Assembly: GCA_046160625.1 (NCBI GenBank)
Contig: JBJXGZ010000082.1
Coordinates: forward strand, 1-64,000
DNA from: M3007 sp046160625
GTDB taxonomy: Bacteria; Bacteroidota; Bacteroidia; Chitinophagales; Saprospiraceae
Direction: 5' to 3'
Length of the DNA stretch: 64,000 nucleotides
The notes beneath the pieces are model-generated. The model did not search any database and was not told the DNA's origin. It saw nothing but the letters and a program-made list of their open reading frames with translations. Below, one piece after another: positions 8,207 to 17,200 of this stretch. The position numbers and the translations under genes are program-made. Within the stretch, counting starts at the first letter, position 1; each line of letters starts with the position of its first letter.

Positions 8207-9790
8207 ATGTCCAACTACCTCACCGAACTCCGCCGCCGCCGCACTTTCGCCATTGTAGCCCACCCTGATGCGGGCAAAACTACCTTGACCGAAAAACTCC
8301 TCCTCTTCGGTGGCGCGATACAGACAGCGGGCGCGGTGAAAAGCAACAAGATCAAAAAAAGCACCGTGTCCGATTTCATGGAAATCGAACGTCAGCGCGG
8401 TATCTCCGTGAGCACCTCAGTGATGGGCTTCGAATACCGCAACCTGCAAATCAACATTCTGGACACCCCCGGTCACGAAGATTTTCAGGAAGATACCTAT
8501 CGAACCCTGACTGCTGTAGACTCCGCCATTGTGGTAATAGACGTGGCAAATGGCGTGGAAAAACAAACGGAAAAACTTACCAAAGTCTGCCGGATGCGGG
8601 CCACGCCCATTATATTTTTTGTGAACAAACTTGACCGGGAAGGCAAAGATGGCTTTGATCTGCTGGATGAGATCGAGCAAAAATTGGACCTGCGCGTTTG
8701 CCCGCTTTCCTGGCCTATTGGTATGGGACAACGGTTCAAAGGCGTGTACAATATGTACGAGAAAAAACTTGTACTGTTCAACCCACACGGCAAACAGGAG
8801 GAGGAAGAAATCATTGTTTTTGAGGACCTTGCATCGCCTGACCTGGAAACCCGCATTGGTGAAAGCGCGGCAAAAGAACTGCGCCACGACGTGGAAGTGC
8901 TGGAAACCGTTTACCCGGCATTCAACAAAGAAGACTACCTTGCTGGTAAGATTTGTCCCATATTTTTCGGCTCTGCTGTGAATAATTTTGGGGTGAAAGA
9001 ACTTTTGGACTGCTTTGTGGAAATCGCCCCTACTCCCCTACCCCGCCACGCCGAAGAGCGCGAAGTAATGCCTGAAGAGCAAAAAATGAGCGGCTTCGTG
9101 TTCAAAATTTTTGCAAATATGGATCCCAAGCACCGCGACCGTATCGCGTTTTTGCGCATTTGTTCAGGAAAGTTCGAGCGGAACAAAAACTACCGCCATA
9201 TACGGCTGGAGCGGGAATTCAAATTTCCCAACCCAACCATGTTCATGGCCTCTAAAAAAACGCTTTTAGAGGAAGCTTACCCCGGTGATGTGGTGGGACT
9301 GTACGATTCTGGCAATTTCAAAATCGGCGACACGCTGACAGAAGGTGAGTTGCTCCATTTCAAAGGCATTCCTTCGTTCTCTCCCGAACAATTCCGTTAT
9401 GTGGAAAATGCCGATCCAATGAAGCAAAAGCAATTCGTGAAAGGTTTGGACCAATTGATGGACGAGGGGGTGGCGCAGATGTTCACCCGGCAGAGCGATG
9501 GCCGGCGCATCATTGGCACCGTGGGGCAATTGCAATTCGAGGTGATTCAGCATCGGCTTGAAAGCGAGTACAATGCTAAATGCCGTTATGAGGGCGTGAG
9601 TTTGCACAAGGCTTGCTGGGTAAGTGCAGAAGACCCGAAGGCTATGGCAGAATTCCTGGACCGCCGCAAGCGCGACATTGCCAAAGACAGTGAAGGGCAA
9701 TTGGTTTTTCTGGCTGAAACACCCTGGATTTTGCAAACTGCACAAGAAAATTTCCCAAAGATCAAGTTTTCTTTTACGAGCGAGGGGTAA
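8207..9790 (+). CDS. prfC: Peptide chain release factor 3 (translational GTPase)
   Basis: A 527-aa protein, close to the 529 aa of E. coli RF3. GTPase motifs are complete: G1 AHPDAGKTT (about residues 18-26), G2/switch I ERQRGISVSTS, G3 DTPGHEDF, G4 NKLD. Domain II and the C-terminal RF3-specific domain follow (VGQLQFEVIQHRLESEYNAK). RF3 uses GTP to eject RF1/RF2 from the ribosome after peptide release and acts in the cytosol. ATG 8207 (MSNYLTELRRRRTFAIVAHP) matches the family start. A longer in-frame start at 8177 would lie inside the hairpin at 8163-8193. The gene stands alone; the 301-nt gap after it holds only an inverted repeat. Confidence 0.96.
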   Translation: MSNYLTELRRRRTFAIVAHPDAGKTTLTEKLLLFGGAIQTAGAVKSNKIKKSTVSDFMEIERQRGISVSTSVMGFEYRNLQINILDTPGHEDFQEDTYRTLTAVDSAIVVIDVANGVEKQTEKLTKVCRMRATPIIFFVNKLDREGKDGFDLLDEIEQKLDLRVCPLSWPIGMGQRFKGVYNMYEKKLVLFNPHGKQEEEEIIVFEDLASPDLETRIGESAAKELRHDVEVLETVYPAFNKEDYLAGKICPIFFGSAVNNFGVKELLDCFVEIAPTPLPRHAEEREVMPEEQKMSGFVFKIFANMDPKHRDRIAFLRICSGKFERNKNYRHIRLEREFKFPNPTMFMASKKTLLEEAYPGDVVGLYDSGNFKIGDTLTEGELLHFKGIPSFSPEQFRYVENADPMKQKQFVKGLDQLMDEGVAQMFTRQSDGRRIIGTVGQLQFEVIQHRLESEYNAKCRYEGVSLHKACWVSAEDPKAMAEFLDRRKRDIAKDSEGQLVFLAETPWILQTAQENFPKIKFSFTSEG

Positions 9791-9919
9791 CTGGAAAACG
9801 AGATTTCTACCCCAAATGACAAAAATCCGACACTTTTTCCTGCTTTTTCCGTGAAGCGCGAGGAAGCGATATTCAATTGCAGTGTATCTTGCCCCCATAA
9901 AAACTGCCCATCTTGTTAG

Positions 9920-9996
9920 TTGGCAGTAGCATTTGGCAGTTGCAGTTCGCAGAATCGCGTTCGCTGCCAACTGCAACTGCCGACTGCCACTGCCAA
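9920..9996. repeat. Inverted repeat of the GGCAGT family in the prfC/10092 gap
   Basis: Left arm 9920-9952 and right arm 9964-9996 are 33 bp each with about four mismatches and an 11-nt loop, made of reiterated GGCAGT/TTGCAGT words. The whole gap 9791-10091 holds no gene that I can support. Related GGCAGTAGCAGT repeats lie at 36811-36898 and 62946-63008. Confidence 0.88.
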
Positions 9997-10091
9997 TTGT
10001 TACTTTCCTTTTAATCCCTTGCAGCGCCCTTTAACTCTAAATGGCGACAATCGGTTTTCTTCTTTTTTATTCACCAAACCATCCTTATCCC

Positions 10092-13000
10092 ATGCGTGTA
10101 GCATCCTTACTACCGATGCTTCTGTTGTGGCTGAGTTCGCTCAACGCACAGAACAACTGCAGCATTTTTGACCTTACGGCCAAAATGGTGCAGGTTAATC
10201 CGTTCACCTGCCAGTATTTCGTGTCCCTTGATTTTGAACACGTTGGCACGACAAATCAGTACACCGTGTCTGGCAACGGTACGAATTACGGCACTTTCCC
10301 CTACGCCCAAATTCCGCTCATTCTGGGCCCTTTCAACGCAGACCTGATGAATCCGACCTTGCTCGAATTCATTGTAACTGACGCGGTATTTCCTGACTGT
10401 AAAGATGACGCCCAACTTGTGGTTCCTCCTTGTGACCACACCACCGTTTGCACCATTTCGAACCTTGCTGTGCAAACTGGCCAATGCGATCCCAGTGGTT
10501 TGACGTACAACCTTTGGCTCAATTTCAACGCGAACCTGGCTGCAGGTGATTTATTTGATGTTTGGGCCAATGGTACGCTTCTCGGTACTTTCCCGCTCAT
10601 AGCTTTGCCATTGCATATCCCTGCTTTCCCAGCCAGCGGCAATCTCGTTGATGTTATCAAGGTATGCATAACCAACCAGCCAGACTGTTGCGAAACCCTG
10701 CATTTTGATGCACCAGATTGTGTGAATCCACCCTGTGGAATTTTCAACCTGTCGGTTCAGACGAATGGCTGCACAGGCGATAGCACCTACAAAGCCATTA
10801 TTGATTTTAGTTTGGTAGGTCCGGTTACTGCAGATTCTTTCGGTTTGTGGACCAATGGCCAGTTCGTCGGTTTTTTTGGAATCAACCAATTGCCTTTATC
10901 GCACGAAATCGATTGGGACGGTGGCCCGAAAGATGAAGTTAAGGTTTGCATTGCCAATAGCAGCCTGATATGTTGTGAAACCAAAGAATATCCAGTTCCG
11001 GATTGCTTGCCCCTTAACCCCTGCGGCATCAAAGATCTGATCGTAAAATCCGACTCCTGCACTACTGATAGTACTTTTCTTGCGATCCTCAATTTTGGAG
11101 TGAACGATCCAAGTGCTGTTGACTCCTTCGACCTTTGGGCAAATGGCGAATATTGGGGTCGTTTTGGCATGAACCAATTGCCATTACACATCCCTGATTT
11201 TCCTTGGAACGGATTGATTTTTAATCATGTAAGAGTTTGTACGGGCAATTCGGTTGCTTGCTGTAAAGAATATCAATTCCTTGCACCAACCTGCCTGCCC
11301 TATGGGCCTTGCGAAATCACAGATATTTTCGTGCATACGGGCCCCTGCACTTCGGACAGCACTTACAAAATCACCCTGAATTTCAACGCCACCAACCCTG
11401 GTAACGGCACTTTTACCGTGTTCATCCACAATGAACTGATTGATACGTTCAACCTTACCGATGTGCCGCTCATGCTCGAAGTGCCTTGGAATGGTCAAGC
11501 GGGCGATTTCATCACCGTTTGCATCCTTGGCAGCAATGGACCAACACCAAATTTGTGCTGCCGCGTCAAGCAGTTCCAAGTTCCGGCTTGTTTGCTGCCT
11601 TGCAAAATATTTGATGTATCCCTTGACCCTGGAGATTGTGACCCGAACTCAAACACTTATAAGTTACACCTCAATTTTGAGGTGAACAACCCCGGCAACG
11701 ACTTCTTCGAGGTTTGGGGCAATGGGGTTTACCTCGGCTTGTTCCCACTGGCTGGACTTCCAATGGTGATTCCCAACTTCCCTTCCAACGGGAACGCAAT
11801 AGACGTTATCAAAATCTGCATCAATGATAATCCCGATTGTTGCAAAACTATTGAATTCCAAGGACCTGACTGCGGCTCCTCTTGTGAGATTTATGATGTA
11901 TCGCTAGACCCAGGCGACTGCAACCTAAATGACAACACCTACAAGTTACACCTCAATTTTGCTGTAAACAACCCCGGAAACGCTCTGTTTGAAGTCTGGG
12001 GCAATGGGACGTACCTCGGCTTGTTCCCACTGGCCGGACTTCCAATGGTCATTCCCAACTTCCCTTCAAATGGGCCAGCCATTGACGTGATCAAAATCTG
12101 CATCAATGACCAACCTGATTGTTGCAAAACCATTGAATTCCAAGGGCCTAACTGCGACTCGCCTTGCGAAATCTTTGACCTAACGGTACATACGGGCGAC
12201 TGCAACCTTGCCGACAGCACCTACAATGTGACCGTTAATTTCCAGGTGCATAACCCAACAAGCAACACTTTTAGCCTTTGGGCCAACGGTCAATTGTTTG
12301 GCACCTACGATCTCAGCCAGTTGCCGCTGCATATCCCCAACTTCCCTTGGGATGGAGCGGGTCCGAATGATGTGATCAAAGTTTGCATCACTGCCAATTC
12401 CGGAGCACTTTCTTGTTGCCGTACTATCGAGTTCCCAACGCCTGATTGCTTCAATGGCGGCAATTGCGAGGTGTACGACCTCCATGTAGAGGTAGGTGGC
12501 TGCACCAGCAACACGACCTATGAGATAGTGGTCAATTTCCAGGTGCACAACCCACCGAGCAACACTTTCTCGCTTTGGGCCAACGGCCAGTTCTTCGGTT
12601 TGTACAACCTGAACCAATTGCCTTTGGGCATCCCCAACTTCCCTTGGGATGGCGGCGCTTTTGATTACTTAAAAGTCTGTTTCACCAATGCGCCAGGCGG
12701 CATTGGCTCTTGCTGCGCTGAAATCGAGTTTCATGTGCCGGATTGCCTAAATGGCGACGACTGCGATATTTTTGATCTGACTGTCACACCCGGAGACTGC
12801 AACCCGAACACGTTGAGCTACCCGCTTACTTTTGATTTTGAAGTGGACAACCCGGACAATGATTTCTTTGACGTGTGGGTGAACAATGTATATTATGGTT
12901 CGCACCCGCTCAGCTCGTTGCCGTTCACGATTCCAGCTGTCCCTTCGAATGGCAATGCCAGCGATATCATAAAGGTATGTATCAACGACCACCCGGATTG

Positions 13001-14183
13001 CTGCGAGATTCTTGAGTTCCCAGGACCGCATTGTGGCGGCGGCAATTGCGAAATATTTGATGTGGTGCTTGACCCGGGCGACTGCGACCCAGCTACTGGC
13101 ACCTACAAGCTGCACCTCAATTTCCAGGTGCATAACCCTGGCAATGATTTCTTTGAAGTGTGGGGCAATGGAATTTACCTCGGCTTGTTCCCGCTTGCCG
13201 GGCTGCCGATGATCATCCCAAACTTCCCTTCTAACGGGCCAGCAATTGACGTGATTAAAATCTGCATCAACGACCAGCCGGATTGTTGCAAAATCATTGA
13301 ATTCCAAGGTCCAAACTGTGGCGGCGGTGGCGATTGCGAGATTTTTGATCTCCTGTTAGATCCCGGCGATTGCACGAGCGACAGCACCTATCAATTGTTC
13401 ATTAAATTCGATGTCGTCAATCCTCCGAGCAATATATTCCAGGTTTGGGCAAATGGCCAATTGCTAGGCGCCTTCAACCTCAACCAGTTGCCCTTGACGA
13501 TCCAGAATTTCCCTTGGGGCGGTGGCAATTTTGACGCCATTAAAATATGCATGACGCCAAATACCCCTGGCACGGATCTTTGCTGTATCGTTAAGGAATT
13601 TCCGGTACCAGATTGTCTCGGCAATGGAGACTGCAAAATCTACGATCTTCATGTGCTGCGTACGCCATGTCTTTGCGGGCAATTCTTTGCTGTGCTCACT
13701 TTTGAATATGAAAACGGCGGTGCGGGCGGATTTGACATAATGGTCAATGGCATCAATTTCGGCAACTTCCCATACAATACGCCACAGCCCATCATTCTTG
13801 GCCCGTTCAACGGCGATGGCGTTACTGACTACCATTTTGCTGTGGTTGACCACGATCATCCCGACCAATGTGGTGATGAATTCAATCTCGGCAAAGTGGA
13901 GTGCATGATTCCTGTGATTGACCCGGGTAGTGCTGCCCTGCTCACGCTCTCGCCCAACCCAACGGCCAACTGGCTGAACGTGACGGCATTACTTGAGAAC
14001 GGCGCAGCCATCGGCCAATCTAACGTGGAAGTGTACGCTGCCGACGGTCGCCTCGTGCAAACGAACACCGTGGCCAATGGCGCTAACTTCCAACTCGACG
14101 TGTCGAACCTGCCGAGCGGTATCTATCGCCTCGTGCTGAAGTCTGATTCGGGTAGATTGGAAGGGACGTTTGCGAAAGAGTAA
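10092..14183 (+). CDS. Secreted 13-repeat cysteine-patterned T9SS cargo protein
   Basis: A 1363-aa protein. Signal peptide MRVASLLPMLLLWLSSLNAQ. Thirteen tandem domains of about 93-100 aa follow, then a T9SS type-A sorting domain over the last about 80 residues (LTLSPNPTANWLNVTALLENG ... LPSGIYRLVLKSDSGR). Each repeat starts C-[EKGD]-I-[FY]-D, has a second Cys about 11 residues on, a core FxVWxNGxxLGxFxLxxLP, then VIKxCI, a CC pair (PDCC) and a closing Cys (PDC). This suggests conserved disulphides in an Ig-like or beta-sandwich fold. Repeats 6, 7 and 11 are nearly identical in protein, so recent duplication is likely. Repeats 1 and 13 are diverged caps. I know no named domain for this repeat. 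ATG 10092 is chosen because it begins the signal peptide. Confidence 0.88.
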   Translation: MRVASLLPMLLLWLSSLNAQNNCSIFDLTAKMVQVNPFTCQYFVSLDFEHVGTTNQYTVSGNGTNYGTFPYAQIPLILGPFNADLMNPTLLEFIVTDAVFPDCKDDAQLVVPPCDHTTVCTISNLAVQTGQCDPSGLTYNLWLNFNANLAAGDLFDVWANGTLLGTFPLIALPLHIPAFPASGNLVDVIKVCITNQPDCCETLHFDAPDCVNPPCGIFNLSVQTNGCTGDSTYKAIIDFSLVGPVTADSFGLWTNGQFVGFFGINQLPLSHEIDWDGGPKDEVKVCIANSSLICCETKEYPVPDCLPLNPCGIKDLIVKSDSCTTDSTFLAILNFGVNDPSAVDSFDLWANGEYWGRFGMNQLPLHIPDFPWNGLIFNHVRVCTGNSVACCKEYQFLAPTCLPYGPCEITDIFVHTGPCTSDSTYKITLNFNATNPGNGTFTVFIHNELIDTFNLTDVPLMLEVPWNGQAGDFITVCILGSNGPTPNLCCRVKQFQVPACLLPCKIFDVSLDPGDCDPNSNTYKLHLNFEVNNPGNDFFEVWGNGVYLGLFPLAGLPMVIPNFPSNGNAIDVIKICINDNPDCCKTIEFQGPDCGSSCEIYDVSLDPGDCNLNDNTYKLHLNFAVNNPGNALFEVWGNGTYLGLFPLAGLPMVIPNFPSNGPAIDVIKICINDQPDCCKTIEFQGPNCDSPCEIFDLTVHTGDCNLADSTYNVTVNFQVHNPTSNTFSLWANGQLFGTYDLSQLPLHIPNFPWDGAGPNDVIKVCITANSGALSCCRTIEFPTPDCFNGGNCEVYDLHVEVGGCTSNTTYEIVVNFQVHNPPSNTFSLWANGQFFGLYNLNQLPLGIPNFPWDGGAFDYLKVCFTNAPGGIGSCCAEIEFHVPDCLNGDDCDIFDLTVTPGDCNPNTLSYPLTFDFEVDNPDNDFFDVWVNNVYYGSHPLSSLPFTIPAVPSNGNASDIIKVCINDHPDCCEILEFPGPHCGGGNCEIFDVVLDPGDCDPATGTYKLHLNFQVHNPGNDFFEVWGNGIYLGLFPLAGLPMIIPNFPSNGPAIDVIKICINDQPDCCKIIEFQGPNCGGGGDCEIFDLLLDPGDCTSDSTYQLFIKFDVVNPPSNIFQVWANGQLLGAFNLNQLPLTIQNFPWGGGNFDAIKICMTPNTPGTDLCCIVKEFPVPDCLGNGDCKIYDLHVLRTPCLCGQFFAVLTFEYENGGAGGFDIMVNGINFGNFPYNTPQPIILGPFNGDGVTDYHFAVVDHDHPDQCGDEFNLGKVECMIPVIDPGSAALLTLSPNPTANWLNVTALLENGAAIGQSNVEVYAADGRLVQTNTVANGANFQLDVSNLPSGIYRLVLKSDSGRLEGTFAKE

Positions 14184-14193
14184 TCATCAATCT

Positions 14194-14226
14194 AACTTCC
14201 CGAAAGTTTTGAACTTTCGGGAAGTT
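14194..14226 (+). terminator. Perfect hairpin after the 13-repeat gene
   Basis: AACTTCCCGAAAGTT, loop TTG, AACTTTCGGGAAGTT: 15-bp perfect arms, 10 nt after the stop. No long T-run follows, so it may be a processing or REP-type hairpin rather than a classical terminator. A degenerate copy is visible near 35376-35401. Confidence 0.7.
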
Positions 14227-14240
14227 CACTGAAAAACAGA

Positions 14241-14275
14241 ACGCCCTCCGCAGGAAACTGCGGGGGGCGTTTTTG
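14241..14275 (+). terminator. Rho-independent terminator
   Basis: ACGCCCTCCGCAG, loop GAAA, CTGCGGGGGGCGT, followed by TTTT. A GC-rich stem, tetraloop and T-run make this the true terminator for the 13-repeat gene. The rest of the gap to 14416 holds only a weak CCCCGAAAC/GTTACGGGG hairpin at about 14278-14300. Confidence 0.85.
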
Positions 14276-14416
14276 TACCCCGAAACTCCGTTACGGGGAT
14301 ATTGTAGTAGCGTTTGGCAACTGTACCAACAGAGGAAAACGTAGTGTGCTCTTGCGCTTAGAATCGTGTAAGAGTGTGCTGTGGTGACAACATCAAGCAC
14401 GGCGGGAAACTGGTCT

Positions 14417-15589
14417 TCAGTAGATTAGTATCTGCTCGAAAAGATTGTGTAGGTAAGGATTGTTTTTTTCAAACACAATCTTCCCATTATATTTAATATA
14501 CCTCTTTATTTTCTTGATACTATTTGGATTTTTATTAGTAATACTTTCCCAAAGTGCCTCTCTGTCATTATTAAAAATGTATCGAACATTTGAATCCATC
14601 CATAAAAAAGAGGTGACCACTTCCTTAAGTTTTACCTCATCTGCTATCACTGCCCCTTCATTGTATATCAAAAAGCTCTTCTCGTACAAAAAAAAACTTG
14701 TTCTGTTTCCTCTATCACGGCTAAAAATTATTGTATCTACAGAATCCGATTTCCTTATTTTAGGCCGAGGGTCCTCCTCATGTTTCGTCGCATCAGAGCG
14801 ACTTAATGTCGTTCCAGCATTTTCATCGCTGGAACGGTTCAGCAACCACACCAAAAATGCAAGTGTCAATATTCCAACCCCGAGGCCAGCCCAGCGGCCC
14901 CAACCCACGGGCTGGCGGTTAACCTGTAGGAGCATTTTAATGCGGTTACGGGCTTCTCGAGCATTGGTGCTGTCAGGGTAAGCGGCAAGGAATTGCTCGT
15001 AGGCGGTTATGATGTGCTGATCCGAGGCAGCAGTCCAAGCCGTGTTGTGGGCTTGTAGTATTTCCGCTTCTTTTGCCTCCTTCGCCCGTTGGGCTTCAGC
15101 GGCAAAAGCGGCCTCACGCTCAGCGCGCAAATCCTGTATACGCTCGCGAAGCTTTCTGGCTATGGTCTGCCAAGCCTTGTCCCGGTCTTTCCAATGATCT
15201 GTATCAGTAACCGCATGGCCACTAGGCGGCAAGACCTGTAAGTCTTTTATTATAGGGTACGATTCCCAATCACAGGGCCGGACAATAATCGGAATCACCA
15301 TAGAGTCGCCACGCTTTAAGCGTCCCATAGCTGTCTTGAACTCTTCCTCACGGATATAGCCGGAGTTATAGAAATCCACGCTGACGAGCATCAAGAAAAT
15401 TTCAGTATCAAGGAGGCGATCTTTTATGGCCTTGTCCCAACGCTCGCCTGGCGCAATCTCTTTATCGCTCCAGAGGGATATCCATTCCATATCCACGAGG
15501 GCACGGAGGTGACTTTCGAGTTGATCGCGTAACTCGCGGTCTTTACTACTGTAAACGATAAAAGTCTTAAGCGGGGCCAGTTGGTTCAT
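14417..15589 (-). CDS. TIR-domain membrane protein
   Basis: A 390-aa protein. N-terminal TIR domain about residues 8-135: KTFIVYSSKDRELRDQLESH, the WxD/PGxxW segment WSDKEIAPGERWDKAIKDRL, then LMLVSVDFYNSGYIREEEF, whose acidic run is where TIR NADases place the catalytic Glu. A charged coiled coil follows (about 155-190), then a TPR-like helix pair (TAYEQFLAAYPDSTNAREARN), one transmembrane helix (about 232-252, WAGLGVGILTLAFLVWLL) and an approximately 130-aa C-terminal domain of unknown type. TIR proteins of bacteria often cleave NAD+ or make signalling nucleotides, frequently in antiphage defence. No partner gene (Thoeris, CBASS) lies beside it, so the role is open. The C-terminal region is AT-rich. 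Confidence 0.82.
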   Translation of the reverse strand: MNQLAPLKTFIVYSSKDRELRDQLESHLRALVDMEWISLWSDKEIAPGERWDKAIKDRLLDTEIFLMLVSVDFYNSGYIREEEFKTAMGRLKRGDSMVIPIIVRPCDWESYPIIKDLQVLPPSGHAVTDTDHWKDRDKAWQTIARKLRERIQDLRAEREAAFAAEAQRAKEAKEAEILQAHNTAWTAASDQHIITAYEQFLAAYPDSTNAREARNRIKMLLQVNRQPVGWGRWAGLGVGILTLAFLVWLLNRSSDENAGTTLSRSDATKHEEDPRPKIRKSDSVDTIIFSRDRGNRTSFFLYEKSFLIYNEGAVIADEVKLKEVVTSFLWMDSNVRYIFNNDREALWESITNKNPNSIKKIKRYIKYNGKIVFEKNNPYLHNLFEQILIY

Positions 15590-15663
15590 GCCGTTTTGCT
15601 GGAATACGAGCCGCTAAGTTAACGCTAGGCACATCAAAAATCAACAATCATGTAATCTGCAAT

Positions 15664-17103
15664 AAATCTTGTACGGAACGTTCTTTGACATATTGATAAT
15701 CAATAGATTAAGAGGAGTTTTTGGGTTTTAGTCTTTTGGTTGTATTGCCAATGGGGTCGATTTTTTTGGGATCAGCCCCACTTAGGATAGCCATTGTGAC
15801 CCATATTTCCCAATTCAGTTGGTCGGCAAACTCCATTTTGGCGATGCCTAAATCCCTTCTTTCATTTAGGAAGAAAAAAAGTTGAAGCATGGTAGCACTC
15901 AACAGTCTGATATAAAAGAGAGCAGTAATGGCATTATGATTGTGAGCGATCAAATGTTGGAGTCCCACATGCTGTTTGAGAAACCGGAAAAACAATTCAA
16001 TATCCCATCGTTTGAGATAGATATCTGCGATTTCAAAAGCAGTCAAATCCAGGATATTAGTCAGAAAGACATAGGTTTTTCCTGCATGATCTCCCTGGAT
16101 GCATTCTGTTATGATGAGGCGATATTCTACTTCCTTATTGGATGGAGCGCTCCCACTTTGATAAAGGTGTACAATCTGATCAGAGATAAATTTTAAGTCA
16201 CCATGAGTGCGTCCTTTAATGTTCTTATGCGTTTTTACGACTTCATATCGAGTTCCTTTGAATCGGGTGACAAACCATAGGCCTCTTTGGCTAAAAGATT
16301 GAAGTGTTTTTCGGCTTTTTAGCCCCATATCAAATACGACAATGTCTTGAGGGGCTATCGGCGCTTGCTCAATGACCTGCAACAAAGCCCGCTCTTCGGA
16401 TAAATATTTTTGCTCATGAAAAACCTGCGCGCTAGTGGGAATTAAGCCTTGTAGACCTATCGTAAACTTGATTTGTTTCCAATACGAATCATTTTGCCGA
16501 AACTTGGCGCCCACTTCCATACCGATCTTTGCTAAATTGGCACTCACTCGAACCATTGTAGAATCAAAACGATGAAGCCACCCAAATGCCTTTTTTAGTT
16601 TCGAACCATAGGCACTATTGACCCTCTCTAAAAAAGCGGCATACAACTGCTCAAAAAAGTTCAGGTCAATATGCGCAAGCCGGTCTGCCAGAGAACTATG
16701 ACGAGTTTGATGTTTGCCTTTGCCTGAAAACTGCTCAAATGCAACTCCATTGTACACATTTTCTAAAGACCTAAGGCTTTGGTCCTTACTCGTCAATATT
16801 CCATAAATCAGTAACAAAACCATAAGCCGACCGCTCAAATGCTTAACTTGACGGTCTACACCTGTGTCTTGAGAAACCTTAACCAGGAGAGAGTCTGGAA
16901 GCAATTCTAACAAACTCTTGGCTGAAACTGATTTGGCCCGTTTGGCCAATTGCTTGGCTCTGTAGGCACGACGGCGGGCTATGCCGCCCAACTGAGGTAG
17001 ATCTTTACTCGCAGGCATAAATTTCTAGGTATTAAATTCGTGCCAAAAATAAGCCCTAATCTATTGATTACCAATATGTCAAAGAACGTTCCGTACAAGA
17101 TTT
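15664..17103 (-). mobile_element. Complete IS4-family insertion sequence with 10-bp target duplication
   Basis: The element is 1440 bp with 47-bp terminal inverted repeats (15664-15710 and 17057-17103, one mismatch, outer end AAATCTTGTACGGAACGTTC). It is flanked by the direct repeat AATCTGCAAT at 15654-15663 and 17104-17113. A target duplication of 10 bp fits the IS4 family. It contains one intact transposase. The intact ends and nearly identical repeats suggest recent insertion and possible activity. The transposase stop codon is the innermost triplet of the left repeat. Confidence 0.95.
15708..17018 (-). CDS. IS4-family DDE transposase
   Basis: A 436-aa protein with the DDE layout: first Asp in HRFDSTMVRV, second Asp in IVVFDMGLKSRKTL, and the IS4-type Y-(2)-R-(3)-E-(6)-K signature YLKRWDIELFFRFLK, which carries the catalytic Glu. 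The N-terminus is basic (RRRAYRAKQLAKRAK). The reading frame is full-length with no frameshift. It lies wholly inside the 1440-bp element with 47-bp terminal repeats. Confidence 0.95.
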   Translation of the reverse strand: MPASKDLPQLGGIARRRAYRAKQLAKRAKSVSAKSLLELLPDSLLVKVSQDTGVDRQVKHLSGRLMVLLLIYGILTSKDQSLRSLENVYNGVAFEQFSGKGKHQTRHSSLADRLAHIDLNFFEQLYAAFLERVNSAYGSKLKKAFGWLHRFDSTMVRVSANLAKIGMEVGAKFRQNDSYWKQIKFTIGLQGLIPTSAQVFHEQKYLSEERALLQVIEQAPIAPQDIVVFDMGLKSRKTLQSFSQRGLWFVTRFKGTRYEVVKTHKNIKGRTHGDLKFISDQIVHLYQSGSAPSNKEVEYRLIITECIQGDHAGKTYVFLTNILDLTAFEIADIYLKRWDIELFFRFLKQHVGLQHLIAHNHNAITALFYIRLLSATMLQLFFFLNERRDLGIAKMEFADQLNWEIWVTMAILSGADPKKIDPIGNTTKRLKPKNSS

Positions 17104-17200
17104 AATCTGCAATCTTAAATCAGCGCTATTTGATTTAAGATTGCAGATTACATGATTGTTGATTTTTGATGTTTATGATGGCAAATGAGGCAAGATTTTT

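Larger units (their letters stand above)
15631..17172. repeat. 42-bp-arm palindrome split by the IS4-family element
   Basis: Removing the element and one target copy joins 15631-15663 to 17114-17122. This rebuilds a perfect 42-bp arm that pairs with 17131-17172 around the 8-nt loop GCGCTATT. Arm words include CATCAAAAATCAACAATC and TGCAATCTTAAATCA. A second member of the same family lies at 54027-54210. Confidence 0.9.

Noticed and set aside
11590..13330. Strong direct DNA repeats that could look like a repeat array or CRISPR-like structure
   Set aside because: They are about 285-bp coding repeats of the 13-domain secreted protein, in frame and with no spacers.
14417..17103. TIR gene plus transposase as a defence island
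   Set aside because: No defence partner genes are adjacent; the IS insertion is explained by the palindrome target and does not indicate an island.
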